A DNA stretch of 64,000 bases from Brevibacillus brevis NBRC 100599. Its GTDB lineage: Bacteria > Bacillota > Bacilli > Brevibacillales > Brevibacillaceae. This document shows, piece after piece, positions 42,484-51,269 of the stretch. Under the pieces are notes generated by a model. It worked only from the letters and a program-made list of their open reading frames with translations. It had not been told where the DNA came from and searched no databases. Numbering within the stretch: the first letter of the stretch is position 1; each line of letters begins with the position of its first letter. The position numbers were made by a program, and so were the translations under genes. Location: the NCBI RefSeq assembly GCF_000010165.1, contig NC_012491.1, positions 2,301,501 to 2,365,500 on the forward strand, read 5' to 3'.

Positions 42484-42489
42484 TATAAT
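42484..42489 (+). promoter_or_regulatory. Possible -10 box of the T-box transcript
   Basis: A perfect TATAAT about 20 bases before the first T-box stem. The matching -35 region is poor (TGTATT). Confidence 0.4.
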
Positions 42490-42509
42490 TTTTTATTGAT
42501 TTTGAAATG

Positions 42510-42762
42510 CGATGACGGAGACTAGTATGCGGAATCACCGCTTGTCAGGGAGAAGCTGCCTTAGACTGAAAGCAGCTTTGAAGCGCGCCCCGTAGAATTC
42601 CCTCCTGAGCAGCCCTCTTAATGGCAGTTTGCCTAGTAGGAGGAATCGGGTCATTCCCGTTATCAATGATGGAGAGAAGTGCGTAGGGAATCTGTATCCT
42701 GTGCACTTAATCAGGGTGGTACCGCGAATAACTCGTCCCTTTTTTGGACGGGTTTTTTTTAT
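42510..42762 (+). promoter_or_regulatory. T-box riboswitch 1 (probable Phe specifier)
   Basis: Canonical T-box AGGGTGGTACCGCG at 42713-42726, preceded by Stem I features (AGTA-type 5' loop, distal ACTGAAAGCAGC) and followed by the terminator CTCGTCCC-TTTTTT-GGACGGG plus U8. The specifier loop 3' side reads GAATTCC before the closing CTCC, giving TTC (42598-42600). The UGGU bulge requires a tRNA with discriminator A, which fits tRNA-Phe and excludes Ser. Uncharged tRNA would favour antitermination. Confidence 0.88.
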
Positions 42763-42794
42763 TTCGGAAAAGCCCAACAACTGAATCATAGAAA

Positions 42795-43045
42795 TAAGCA
42801 AGGAAAGAGACTAGTAAACGGACCTGCTGCATGACAGGGAAGGCTGCCATAGACTGAGAGCAGCCTGATGTAAGCCCCGTTGAATTCCCTCTTGAGCTGA
42901 CCTCTGAACGCAGGCGCCGCCAGTAGGAGAGTCCGGGTCATACCCGTTATCAATGACGAAGCGAGGCATCGCCTATCAGGGATGTCTAAGTAGGGTGGTA
43001 CCGCGAGAAATAAATAACTCGTCCCTTTTTGGGGCGGGTTTTTTT
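42795..43045 (+). promoter_or_regulatory. T-box riboswitch 2 (probable Phe specifier)
   Basis: Second complete T-box in tandem. T-box AGGGTGGTACCGCG at 42992-43005, Stem I with ACTGAGAGCAGCC, the same GAATTCCC specifier context (TTC, 42885-42887), and terminator CTCGTCCC-TTTTT-GGGGCGGG plus U7. It ends about 47 bases before the symporter start. Confidence 0.88.
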
Positions 43046-43092
43046 GTATCCATTTTTACGAATGAAAAGAAAATCTTTGGAGGGTGAAAATT

Positions 43093-44427
43093 ATGAAACA
43101 AGCCGAACAATGGACGAGCAGGCTCGGCTTCATCTTGGCAGCAGCAGGCTCGGCGATTGGACTAGGGGCCATTTGGAAATTTCCATACATGGTCGGAACG
43201 AGCGGTGGAGGAGCGTTCTTTCTGCTATTCATTATCTTTACGCTAGCAATTGGTCTTCCACTGTTGTTAGGGGAATTCACAGTCGGACGTAGTACACAAA
43301 AAGAGGCGATCAGTGCGTATAAAACAATTGCGCCCGGCTCACTCTGGCATTGGATCGGTCGCCTTGGGGTGACCACTTGCTTCTTGCTCTTGTCCTTTTA
43401 CAGTGTAGTGGGAGGATGGATTCTTACTTATCTTCTTCGCGGGTTTACTGGTCAATTGCAAGGGCCAGCGTATGACAAAGTGTTTGGTGACGTTATCGGT
43501 GATCCTGTTGGTGCAGTAGTTGCGCAGTTGGTTTTCATGCTCATTACCGCATGGGTAGTCGCGAGAGGCGTATCGAGTGGAATTGAGTCCGCCAACAAAT
43601 ACATGATGCCTGGTTTGTTCCTTTTATTCATGGTATTGATGGTTCGTTCCTTGACATTGGATGGAGCGATGGAGGGCGTTTCCTTCTTTCTGCGTCCTGA
43701 TTTTACCAAGCTGAGTGCGCAATCGATCCTTTACGCATTGGGTCAATCCTTTTTCGCGCTGAGCGTCGGGGTGTCCGTCATGGTCACGTACAGCTCGTAC
43801 CTTGCCAAAAACGAAAGTCTGGTTCGTTCTGCTGGATCGATTGTCAGTTTGAATCTGCTCGTATCGCTATTTGCCGGTTTGGCGATTTTTCCTGCCGTCT
43901 TCTCTCTTGGAGTAAAGCCAGAAGCAGGGCCGGGATTACTGTTTATCGTACTGCCTTCTGTGTTTGAAAAAATTGCCTTCGGTAACATTTTTCTGTTAAT
44001 CTTTTTGGCTCTTTTCCTTTTTGCTACATTGACTTCGGCTTTTTCGATGCTGGAAATTATCGTTGCATCTCTTGCAAAAGGGGACGAAGCAAAGCGCAAG
44101 CGTCTTGCCTGGGTGATTGGTCTGCTGATTTTTATCGTTGGTGTTCCGTCGGCTTTGTCATTCGGTGTATGGAGCGAGGTTACGCTGTTCGGCAAATCTA
44201 TCTTTGATGCGATGGACTTTTTGGTCAGTAATATCTTGATGCCGTTGGGAGCGTTGCTCATTGCGATCTTCGTCCCGCTGAAAATGAAGCGTGAGACTTT
44301 GATACACGAGCTGGGGGCGCATACTTCTCTGGGCAAACGCATGTTTATCATTTGGCTTCTCCTGATTAAATATGTAGCACCTATCGCGATTCTTGCCGTT
44401 TTCCTGCAAATGCTGGGTTTCTGGTAA
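43093..44427 (+). CDS. Neurotransmitter:sodium symporter (NSS) family transporter
   Basis: 444 residues from the ATG at 43093, eight bases behind GGAGGG. About 11-12 membrane helices. The first helix region '[38 protein letters not shown]' is the conserved Na+/substrate site of bacterial NSS proteins (LeuT/TnaT/MhsT type). Two tandem T-boxes with a probable Phe specifier precede it, so it is probably a phenylalanine (or broader aromatic amino acid) importer induced when charged tRNA runs low. Confidence 0.92.
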   Translation: MKQAEQWTSRLGFILAAAGSAIGLGAIWKFPYMVGTSGGGAFFLLFIIFTLAIGLPLLLGEFTVGRSTQKEAISAYKTIAPGSLWHWIGRLGVTTCFLLLSFYSVVGGWILTYLLRGFTGQLQGPAYDKVFGDVIGDPVGAVVAQLVFMLITAWVVARGVSSGIESANKYMMPGLFLLFMVLMVRSLTLDGAMEGVSFFLRPDFTKLSAQSILYALGQSFFALSVGVSVMVTYSSYLAKNESLVRSAGSIVSLNLLVSLFAGLAIFPAVFSLGVKPEAGPGLLFIVLPSVFEKIAFGNIFLLIFLALFLFATLTSAFSMLEIIVASLAKGDEAKRKRLAWVIGLLIFIVGVPSALSFGVWSEVTLFGKSIFDAMDFLVSNILMPLGALLIAIFVPLKMKRETLIHELGAHTSLGKRMFIIWLLLIKYVAPIAILAVFLQMLGFW

Positions 44428-44434
44428 AACAACG

Positions 44435-44474
44435 AAAGGCTTCGCCACTTTAAGATGGCGGAGCCTTTGTTTTG
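44435..44474. terminator. Bidirectional terminator
   Basis: AAAGGCTTCGCCA / TGGCGGAGCCTTT stem between convergent transporter genes. Confidence 0.85.
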
Positions 44475-44484
44475 TTTCAGTGCC

Positions 44485-45528
44485 CTACGCGAAAAAAAAG
44501 ACCGTACCCAAAATAATATACACGGTCAAAAGAAGGACGCCTTCAAACCAGTTCGTGGCGCCATCCCGTGTGATGGAAATCGTAATAAAGGTAGCAACTC
44601 CGATCGCAGCCAATTCAAAGGTAGAGAACACGATGTCCATCGGATTGCCTAGCAAGAGACTCATGATGACCAGAGTCGGGGCTACAAACAAGGCGATCTG
44701 CAAGCTGGAGCCGATCGCGATTTCGACTGCTGCGCCGATGCGTCCTTTTAATGCCAACAGCATGGCAGCACTGTGCTCTGCGGCATTCCCGATGATCGCA
44801 ATGACAAAAGCCCCGACGAATAACTCCGACCACCCTAACGATTCGGAGACATGCTGTACGCCCTCTACCAGCCATTCCGACACAACTGCAACGAAAAAGG
44901 TAGAGACAGCAAGCATCAAGAGAGAGACACCCTTTGGCCATACCGCATCACTTTCTTGCGGCTCGATATCCGATAAAAAATCACTGTGTGTAATCATGGA
45001 AAAGATGAGCCACAAAATGTAGGCAATGATGAGCAGGCTGGCGATGACGATGCTGATGATCTCCACCTTGATCACTGGCAGATCGAACATGAAGACAGCC
45101 GGAATGAACAAGGCGACGATTGCGAGAGTCATCAACGAAGCATTGTGACTGGCGAGCCTACTATTGAAGGTTTGTTCCTTATACTTAAGACCACCCAATA
45201 ACGTGCTCAAGCCAAGAACCAACAGCATATTTCCGATGATCGCACCTGTAATAGAGGCTTTGACCATATCGAACAAGCCTTCTTTCACCAGAAAAAAAGC
45301 AATAATAAGTTCTGCTGCATTTCCGAAGGTAGCGTTAAGAAAGCCCCCGATTCGGTCTCCAGCATAATGGGCGACGCTCTCAGTCGATTTTCCAAGCCAA
45401 GCCGCCAAAAAAATGATGGCCAGTGAAGCTGTGACGAATTGGAGCATTTCATTTCCAGAAAAATAGTGGGCGTAGACAGCTAATGCCATGCTCCCGCCTA
45501 CTAATGAGAAAAAGAGTTTCAAGTTCAT
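44485..45528 (-). CDS. Calcium/proton antiporter (CaxA/YfkE type)
   Basis: 347 residues from the ATG at 45528, behind GAGGTGAT. Eleven membrane helices and the two CaCA repeats: '[19 protein letters not shown]' in the first half and '[27 protein letters not shown]' in the second, each with the acidic Glu of the ion path. It probably exports Ca2+ in exchange for protons. Confidence 0.92.
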   Translation of the reverse strand: MNLKLFFSLVGGSMALAVYAHYFSGNEMLQFVTASLAIIFLAAWLGKSTESVAHYAGDRIGGFLNATFGNAAELIIAFFLVKEGLFDMVKASITGAIIGNMLLVLGLSTLLGGLKYKEQTFNSRLASHNASLMTLAIVALFIPAVFMFDLPVIKVEIISIVIASLLIIAYILWLIFSMITHSDFLSDIEPQESDAVWPKGVSLLMLAVSTFFVAVVSEWLVEGVQHVSESLGWSELFVGAFVIAIIGNAAEHSAAMLLALKGRIGAAVEIAIGSSLQIALFVAPTLVIMSLLLGNPMDIVFSTFELAAIGVATFITISITRDGATNWFEGVLLLTVYIILGTVFFFA

Positions 45529-45631
45529 TTCATCACCTCTACGATTTTTACTCATCCCTAGAACCTCATAGGTATAGAGTTCCTGTTCTGGACAAAACTA
45601 ACCATGAACTAGAAAAGTGAGGTGTTTTTTT

Positions 45632-45892
45632 ATGACCCAGCCTTTGTTGTGCCCGACATGTAAATCGAATCGGATGAGGTTCACTGTCATTGAGCAGACC
45701 CCTCGCTATATAAGACTGGACCCACAGTCAGGCGAAGTCGTAGCAGAACTCCATCAAGAAGAGCTTGATATGTTTCACCAGCCGTACAAAGGTGAGCACT
45801 ACATGATACAATGTGGAGTTTGCGGGACCACAGAACCGGAAGAGCGATTCGTCAAAATGGCCCAGCATATGCAAACACAACGTTCGAAATGA
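45632..45892 (+). CDS. Small zinc-ribbon-like protein (86 aa)
   Basis: 86 residues from the ATG at 45632, behind GTGAGGTG. Two CxxC pairs, 'CPTCKSNRMRF' at residues 7-17 and 'CGVCGTTEPEERF' near 64, frame a central beta-rich stretch; this is the layout of a zinc ribbon. No family is recognised. It has its own terminator and may be a nucleic-acid-binding or metal-site protein; a function cannot be given. Confidence 0.65.
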   Translation: MTQPLLCPTCKSNRMRFTVIEQTPRYIRLDPQSGEVVAELHQEELDMFHQPYKGEHYMIQCGVCGTTEPEERFVKMAQHMQTQRSK

Positions 45893-45907
45893 AAACTCGA
45901 AAAGGAA

Positions 45908-45945
45908 AACAGGCACGCAGTTTACGACTGTCGTGCCTGTTTTTT
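45908..45945. terminator. Bidirectional terminator
   Basis: AACAGGCACG / CGTGCCTGTT stem with U6, between the zinc-ribbon gene and the convergent sleB. Confidence 0.88.
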
Positions 45946-45953
45946 ATGGAATG

Positions 45954-46739
45954 CTAGCGGCAAAAAATGTGTCTGCCGATCTTTTTGATTTGAGGGCGGC
46001 TCCAAATCCAACCGGATGTAGCTGTATCCGGGTTGAAATAATAAATAGCTCCGTCTGTTGGGTCCCAACCTTTGAGCGCGTCATTCACTGCTTTTTTTGC
46101 CTGCTCGTTCGGTGTTAGCCAAATCTGACCATCCGCCACAGCTGTAAAGGCCCGAGGTTCGAAGATAACGCCCGCTGGTGTATTGGGGAAGGACGCGTTT
46201 TTCGTCCGGTTTAGAATAACAGCCGCCACTGCGACTTGGCCAATGTATGGCTCTCCACGCGATTCTCCGTACACGGCATTCGCCATCAGACGCAGGTCGT
46301 TCTCCGATATTCCGGCTACGTGATACGTAGGTTTAGAAGGCGCAGAAGGCGTTGAAGGTGTAGAAGGCGTCGATGGTGCAGGGGTTGCGGTTTGTGGCAC
46401 CCCGAGATCAGAAGCAGTGGGCTTATAATTTTTCGTTGCGTTGTACAGCTTTACTTTCGTCTGCGCGCCAAGGACACCGTCTATGGGTAAGCCAAACTCA
46501 TACTGAAAGTTACGCAGCGCCCAATAAGAACGCCACCCGAATACGCCGTCTACTTTTCCCGTATAAAATCCAAGATGCTTCAAGCGATACTGCATCTCAC
46601 GCACGTCTGAGCCTTCTTCTCCTACTTTAACGATCTGTTCACTGAATGCATCTGATCGTAAGGGAGATACCATAACCGCCGTTGTAACCAGAAGTGCGAA
46701 TACTACTACAGCTAGCAGCCATTTGACAGGCTGTTTCAT
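45954..46739 (-). CDS. sleB: Spore cortex-lytic enzyme SleB
   Basis: 261 residues. Signal peptide (about 1-31), peptidoglycan-binding domain (about 38-105, 'GSDVREMQYRLKHLGFYTGKVDGVFGWRSYWALRNFQYEFGLPIDG'), a TPSTPSTPSTPS linker and the Hydrolase_2 lytic transglycosylase domain (about 140-261, 'NAVYGESRGEPYIGQVAVAAVILNR', catalytic Glu in YGES). It degrades cortex muramic-lactam peptidoglycan during germination. In most Bacilli ypeB follows sleB; here it does not, the next gene downstream being convergent. Confidence 0.94.
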   Translation of the reverse strand: MKQPVKWLLAVVVFALLVTTAVMVSPLRSDAFSEQIVKVGEEGSDVREMQYRLKHLGFYTGKVDGVFGWRSYWALRNFQYEFGLPIDGVLGAQTKVKLYNATKNYKPTASDLGVPQTATPAPSTPSTPSTPSAPSKPTYHVAGISENDLRLMANAVYGESRGEPYIGQVAVAAVILNRTKNASFPNTPAGVIFEPRAFTAVADGQIWLTPNEQAKKAVNDALKGWDPTDGAIYYFNPDTATSGWIWSRPQIKKIGRHIFCR

Positions 46740-46889
46740 TTCTTACCCTCCTTCGGGTATGGATTTGAATATCAGTTGATTATTGTTAGGTTCTCCAACT
46801 TCCGTCATTTTGGATTTAGTAAAATATTGGAGAATGCGTAGACTACGAGTACATGTATTTGAACTTTGTCCTGGAAGGGGAAGATTTTG

Positions 46890-48518
46890 ATGCAGGTCGC
46901 GCAATATTTGACGGAACAGTTGATTCGTTGGGGAGTAAAACGAATATATGGGGTGGCAGGTGACGGAATCTTTGCCTGGCTGGATCAGATCGCGAAGCAA
47001 TCCGACATCCAATACGTTGCTTGCAAGCATGAATCTGCTGCGGCCATGATGGCAAGTGCGGAAGCAAAGCTGACAGGGAATCCAGCTGTTTGTACCGCGA
47101 CGATGGGGCCAGGTTTCGTCAATCTGCTGAATGGACTTGCAGATGCGCATACGGATCGTGTACCGGTCATTGCGATTACAGGTCAAGTGGAGACATACAA
47201 GCTGGGTGGAGCGTACAAGCAGTTTATCTCTCAAGAAGACATGATTCGTCCCATCAGTTTTTATTCGACGACGATTACGCATCCAGATGCAATCCAAAGT
47301 GTTCTGCACAAAGCATTTGTCACGGCTATGCAGCAAAAAGGAGTGACACATCTCGCCATTTGCAAGGACGTCTTTACCCAAACGACTTCAGAAGCTGTCC
47401 TTGCAGCACTTCCACGCATTCCACATGCCATTTATCCGGATCGGATGGAGATTGAGCTATCTTCCGAGCAGGTTGCAAAGGCGCAAAAGCCTCTTGTTCT
47501 AATTGGAATCGGTGCTCGCAAGTCGGCGGATTTGTGTGTGAAGCTAGCGGAACAGCTAGGGGCAGGCGTGTTGCTGTCGCTCGGAGCAAAAGGAACGATA
47601 GAGGAAACACATCCACTTGTGATCGGGGGATGGGGAGAGGGGGGCAGCGAAACAGCTTTACATGCTTTAGCGGAAGCTGATTTGTTGCTAATTTTGGGAG
47701 CCAGCTGGTTCCCTCGCGCTTTTTTGCCCAAGAAACTGTCCGTCATTCAAGTAGATCATCAGCCTGGATCGATACATGCACACCCTTACCTTCAGTCTGT
47801 CACGGCTGAATTGGACGATGTCCTGCCGATCTGGATGAGACGTTTGCAATCGCGCAGACAGGACGATACGTGGCAGGAACAAATCAAGCGTTGGCATGGC
47901 GAGTTTGGCGAGGAGACAGAGCAAGCTGTCATTCAGCAAGCGAGTGAACAAGTAAAGCCACAAACCTTGATGCATACGCTTGGGGGAGTGGTCAATGAAT
48001 ATGCGATTATCGTCCTGGATACGGGTGAGCACACGATCTGGTTTAATCGTGCGTTCCGTGGGAAAAAACAGACCCCACTCTTTTCTGGAAAGTGGCGAAC
48101 AATGGGATTCGGGTTGCCTGCGGCTGTGGCTGCAAAGCTAACCTATCCTGAGAAGCAGGTCGTCTGCATTGCCGGGGATGGGGGATTGCAAATGAATCTG
48201 GCGGAATTGATGACAGCGGCCCAGCTCCAGCTTCCGATTGTAATTCTCGTGGTGAACAATGGGACATTAGGATTGGAAGAGGTCAAAATGAGTCAGGCGG
48301 GCTTGATCCCTTTTGGAGTGAAATTGCATAATCCAGATTTTCAACAATTGGCGAAAGCTTGCGGGATCAGTGGCAAGGTTGTTAAAGAGGTACAAGCTCT
48401 GGAGCCTGTATTGCGGGAGGCGCTTGCTGCAGAACAGTTGACACTCATTGACATTCATTGCACATCTCCGACACTAACGGAGAGAAAAAAACAAATTCCC
48501 TTCCAAGCCCAAGCATGA
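46890..48518 (+). CDS. Thiamine-diphosphate-dependent enzyme, pyruvate-oxidase-like
   Basis: 542 residues from the ATG at 46890 (GGAAGGGG upstream). PYR domain with the catalytic Glu in 'ACKHESAAAMMASAEAKLTG', a central FAD/nucleotide-binding domain (about 185-320), and PP domain with the ThDP motif 'GDGGLQMNLAELMTAAQLQLPIVILVVNN'. Layout fits pyruvate oxidase / pyruvate dehydrogenase (quinone) PoxB or an acetolactate-synthase relative. The short C terminus argues against the membrane-binding PoxB tail. The exact reaction is not certain. Confidence 0.85.
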   Translation: MQVAQYLTEQLIRWGVKRIYGVAGDGIFAWLDQIAKQSDIQYVACKHESAAAMMASAEAKLTGNPAVCTATMGPGFVNLLNGLADAHTDRVPVIAITGQVETYKLGGAYKQFISQEDMIRPISFYSTTITHPDAIQSVLHKAFVTAMQQKGVTHLAICKDVFTQTTSEAVLAALPRIPHAIYPDRMEIELSSEQVAKAQKPLVLIGIGARKSADLCVKLAEQLGAGVLLSLGAKGTIEETHPLVIGGWGEGGSETALHALAEADLLLILGASWFPRAFLPKKLSVIQVDHQPGSIHAHPYLQSVTAELDDVLPIWMRRLQSRRQDDTWQEQIKRWHGEFGEETEQAVIQQASEQVKPQTLMHTLGGVVNEYAIIVLDTGEHTIWFNRAFRGKKQTPLFSGKWRTMGFGLPAAVAAKLTYPEKQVVCIAGDGGLQMNLAELMTAAQLQLPIVILVVNNGTLGLEEVKMSQAGLIPFGVKLHNPDFQQLAKACGISGKVVKEVQALEPVLREALAAEQLTLIDIHCTSPTLTERKKQIPFQAQA

Positions 48519-48593
48519 TTTGTTTATAATGAAAGAAAAGGCAAATGAAACCAGTGGGGGAAGAAAGAAACGGGCGAAGAGGAGGGCGTCCTG

Positions 48594-48935
48594 ATGGCTG
48601 ACAGACTTGGCGAAATCCGAGTAGCAGATCAGGTGATCGCAATCATTGCTGGCGTTGCTGTAGAAGAAGTGTTGGAAGTCACAGTTCGTTCAAGCGGAAT
48701 TTATCAAGATTTGGCGAAAAAGCTGAATGGCGGCGCAAAAGGCATTACCGTATCCGTAATAGAAGACAGAGTCACCATTGACATGCGTGTGTCCGTCCGT
48801 TATGGGGCGCAGATTCATCACGTCTGTCATGTCCTACAGGAAAAAGTAAAAGAAGCGGTGGAAACATTGACAGGTCTTTATGTGGAAGCCGTGAATGTAC
48901 GGGTGGAAACAATCGAACTCCTTCGAAATGAGTAA
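48594..48935 (+). CDS. Asp23/Gls24 family protein
   Basis: 113 residues, ATG behind GAGGAGGG. 'LGEIRVADQVIAIIAGVAVEEVLEV' and 'VSVRYGAQIHHVCHVLQEKVKEAVETLTGLYVEAVNVRVETI' are the family's beta-alpha pattern (YloU/YqhY in Bacillus). Members are linked to envelope stress or regulation of acetyl-CoA carboxylase; which applies here is unknown. It follows the ThDP enzyme by 75 bases. Confidence 0.88.
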   Translation: MADRLGEIRVADQVIAIIAGVAVEEVLEVTVRSSGIYQDLAKKLNGGAKGITVSVIEDRVTIDMRVSVRYGAQIHHVCHVLQEKVKEAVETLTGLYVEAVNVRVETIELLRNE

Positions 48936-48940
48936 GAAAA

Positions 48941-48970
48941 AAGGGATACTGGACTCATCCGGTATCCCTT
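48941..48970. terminator. Bidirectional terminator
   Basis: Perfect 12-bp arms AAGGGATACTGG and CCGGTATCCCTT with a six-base loop, between convergent genes. Confidence 0.85.
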
Positions 48971-48981
48971 ATGCTTGTTTT

Positions 48982-50151
48982 TTACATGGCGTATGGCTGT
49001 TTTTGTAATTGCTCTTCTACCTTCTGGCGACTGACTTCCCGCGATATACTGAGCAAAAAGCCTGTGGCGAGCAGACATACGAGTAAGGAGGAACCACCAT
49101 AACTGATAAACGGCAATGGTACACCTGTCAATGGAATCAAACCCGTTACTCCGCCAATGTTTAAGATCGCCTGAATGGCGAACATGCTGACCACACCGAT
49201 TCCTGCGAGACTGGCAAAGGTGTCTTTTACGCGCAAACAAATATGGATGCCACGCAGCAGGAAAAGCAAGAAAATCAAGAGGAACACAGAGGCACCGATA
49301 AAGCCAAGCTCTTCTGTCATGATCGAGAAAATAAAATCGGTATGCCTCTCGGGCAAATACAAATACTTTTGAATGCTTTTTCCAAAGCCTGTCCCAGTCA
49401 GGCCGCCATGTGCAATTGCAATCCAGGATTGAATAATGTTGTAGCCAGTGCCACTCATATCACTCCATGGATCGAGGTAGGAAGAAATCCGATTCAAGGC
49501 ATGGGGCTTTGCTGTGATGTATACCAATAGTGCAACAGTCACAGCTGGTGCACCGAGACCGACCAGTTGACGGATTTTGGCGCCACCGCAGATCATGACA
49601 ATCAAAGCGCACCCGAGCAGGATGGCAGCAGAACCGAGGTCAGGCTGGACGACAATCATCATAAAAAACATCCCCGTTACCATCAGTGGGGGCATCAATC
49701 CAGATTTCAGCTTTTGTATCCCGTTCCCTTTTTTGGAGATGATCGCTGCCAAGTACAGAATAAGACCAAGCTTGGCAAACTCCGCAGGCTGAATAGTTGC
49801 AGAACCGATTTCAAACCATGATCGAGCTCCGTTCACTTCCTTACCAATACCCGGAACAAGAACCAGGAGCAAAGAAAAGAAACTGACGAGCGCAATCAAT
49901 AAGAAGTTTCTCTTATAAAAGGAGAAGGGAATGTTCATGGCGACCAGCATCCCAACGACACCGAGCAGCAAGAAAACGGATTGACGCTTCACGAAATAAA
50001 GCTCATCTCCGCCACAGTAATCACAGCCGCCGCTTGTAAAGCTCGTCAACGCGAAAATGGAGCTGGAGCTGAGCACCATGGTTATCCCAAACCCAACAAG
50101 TAGGGCGGTCAAAAACAGGAGCAAGAAGTCAGGTACGCCCCTCGTCTTCAT
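48982..50151 (-). CDS. SEDS-family protein (FtsW/SpoVE/RodA type)
   Basis: 389 residues with about ten membrane helices and the SEDS patterns 'NGARSWFEIGSATIQPAEFAKLGLILYLA', 'VVQPDLGSAAIL', 'SGTGYNIIQSWIAIAHGGLTGTGFGKSIQKYLYLPERHTDFIFSIMTEELGF' and 'LPFISYGGSSLL'. Such proteins polymerise glycan strands for septum (FtsW), elongation (RodA) or cortex (SpoVE). Which paralogue this is cannot be fixed; the partner class B PBP is not adjacent. An unusual 'SGGCDYCGGDELYF' loop follows helix 1. Confidence 0.9.
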   Translation of the reverse strand: MKTRGVPDFLLLFLTALLVGFGITMVLSSSSIFALTSFTSGGCDYCGGDELYFVKRQSVFLLLGVVGMLVAMNIPFSFYKRNFLLIALVSFFSLLLVLVPGIGKEVNGARSWFEIGSATIQPAEFAKLGLILYLAAIISKKGNGIQKLKSGLMPPLMVTGMFFMMIVVQPDLGSAAILLGCALIVMICGGAKIRQLVGLGAPAVTVALLVYITAKPHALNRISSYLDPWSDMSGTGYNIIQSWIAIAHGGLTGTGFGKSIQKYLYLPERHTDFIFSIMTEELGFIGASVFLLIFLLFLLRGIHICLRVKDTFASLAGIGVVSMFAIQAILNIGGVTGLIPLTGVPLPFISYGGSSLLVCLLATGFLLSISREVSRQKVEEQLQKQPYAM

Positions 50152-50188
50152 AAAAAATACCCCCCTCTACGTGAAACAGAGAGGGGAT
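50152..50188 (-). terminator. Hairpin containing the ftsW-type Shine-Dalgarno
   Basis: On the minus strand CCCCTCT pairs with AGAGGGG across an 11-base loop, followed by GGTATTTTTT, then ATG. It looks like a terminator for the yugN gene upstream, yet its 3' arm AGAGGGGGG is also the only ribosome binding site of the SEDS gene (eight-base spacing). Confidence 0.72.
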
Positions 50189-50217
50189 TCCTCTCTGCAC
50201 ACCATGCATTTCAATTT

Positions 50218-50562
50218 TTAATGTGAGGACAGCTTTTCACCTAGCATTTGCAGCTTCAACTTCGCTGTTTTTACAACGGAGTCTGGCATTGGGTAATCGT
50301 AATCCAGCCCGTGTGGGAAAAGGTGTTTGCCCATGTAAGGATCTTCGAGCTTCAGTACTGCGTGCGTATCCTCAAGCTTGCCTTGCGTCACGTTCGCTTC
50401 GATGCGCAGGTAGAAGACGTTGCCTTTATCTTGGATTTTATAATCGTATGTAGCATGCTTGTAATCCCAAGCGCCGCGATCAAAGCCGAGTTCGCTCATA
50501 TAATGCTCCAGATCGGCGAAAAAGACTTCTTTCGTGCCAATACCCGTGTCCTTAATGACCAT
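50218..50562 (-). CDS. YugN-like family protein
   Basis: 114 residues, ATG behind AGGAGG. 'DTGIGTKEVFFADLEHYMSELGFDRGAWDYKHATYDYKIQDKGNVFYLRIEANVTQGKLE' and 'YMGKHLFPHGLDYDYPMPDSVVK' are the YugN pattern. Function unknown. It sits upstream of the SEDS gene on the same strand, separated by the hairpin above. Confidence 0.88.
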   Translation of the reverse strand: MVIKDTGIGTKEVFFADLEHYMSELGFDRGAWDYKHATYDYKIQDKGNVFYLRIEANVTQGKLEDTHAVLKLEDPYMGKHLFPHGLDYDYPMPDSVVKTAKLKLQMLGEKLSSH

Positions 50563-50714
50563 TCTTTTTCCTCCTAAAAATGGGTGAGATATTCACTCAT
50601 TTAATCATAGTCTGTTTTTGGAAGAAGCGCAATATATCATACTCTTTCTTGCGAATGAAACGATAGATGAGCGGACAAACTACAATCGTTGATTAGCAAA
50701 AGGAGGAGAATGAA

Positions 50715-51155
50715 ATGGCAAAGCTGGAAAATCGTACTCTACGTGAAATTATGACAAAAGATGTCGCTACTGTGACGCTTAAGGATAATGTGTATGAAGT
50801 GGCTTGCAAAATGCGCGATTGGAATGTAGGGGTCATTCCGGTTGTGGATGAAAAAGAAGATGTGATCGGTGTCATTACAGACCGCGATATTGTGATTCGC
50901 GGTTTGGCTGAAAAGCATGAAGGATCGACTGCAACGGAGGTTGTCATGACCCGAGACATTATTCTTGGTCAGCCGGGAATGACGGTTGATGAAGCGGCAA
51001 GGGTTATGGCTCAGCATCAAATTCGTCGCCTGCCCGTTGTCGAGCATGGCAAGCTGGTTGGAATTGTGGCGTTGGCAGACATGGCTGTTCGTCAAGTCCA
51101 TCACGATGAAGCGAGTGACGCTCTCCAACAAATTTCTGAGCCAGCGCCACATTAA
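50715..51155 (+). CDS. CBS-domain protein (two CBS repeats)
   Basis: 146 residues. CBS 1 at about 10-62 ('IMTKDVATVTLKDNVYEVACKMRDWNVGVIPVVDEKEDVIGVITDRDI') and CBS 2 at about 74-125 ('VMTRDIILGQPGMTVDEAARVMAQHQIRRLPVVEHGKLVGIVALADM'). Stand-alone CBS pairs (YhcV type) bind adenine nucleotides and act as energy sensors; the target is unknown. ATG behind AAAGGAGGAG. Own terminator. Confidence 0.92.
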   Translation: MAKLENRTLREIMTKDVATVTLKDNVYEVACKMRDWNVGVIPVVDEKEDVIGVITDRDIVIRGLAEKHEGSTATEVVMTRDIILGQPGMTVDEAARVMAQHQIRRLPVVEHGKLVGIVALADMAVRQVHHDEASDALQQISEPAPH

Positions 51156-51168
51156 TAAGATAGAAATC

Positions 51169-51199
51169 AGCTGTCGGGAGGAATCCGGCAGCTTTTTTT
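51169..51199 (+). terminator. Intrinsic terminator of the CBS gene
   Basis: AGCTGTCGG / CCGGCAGCT stem followed by U7. Confidence 0.9.
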
Positions 51200-51269
51200 C
51201 TTTCTGTCTGTACATTCACGCTGCGTCAAGGTTTATGATAAGGAAAGAATGAAACAGGGAGAGAGTTCC

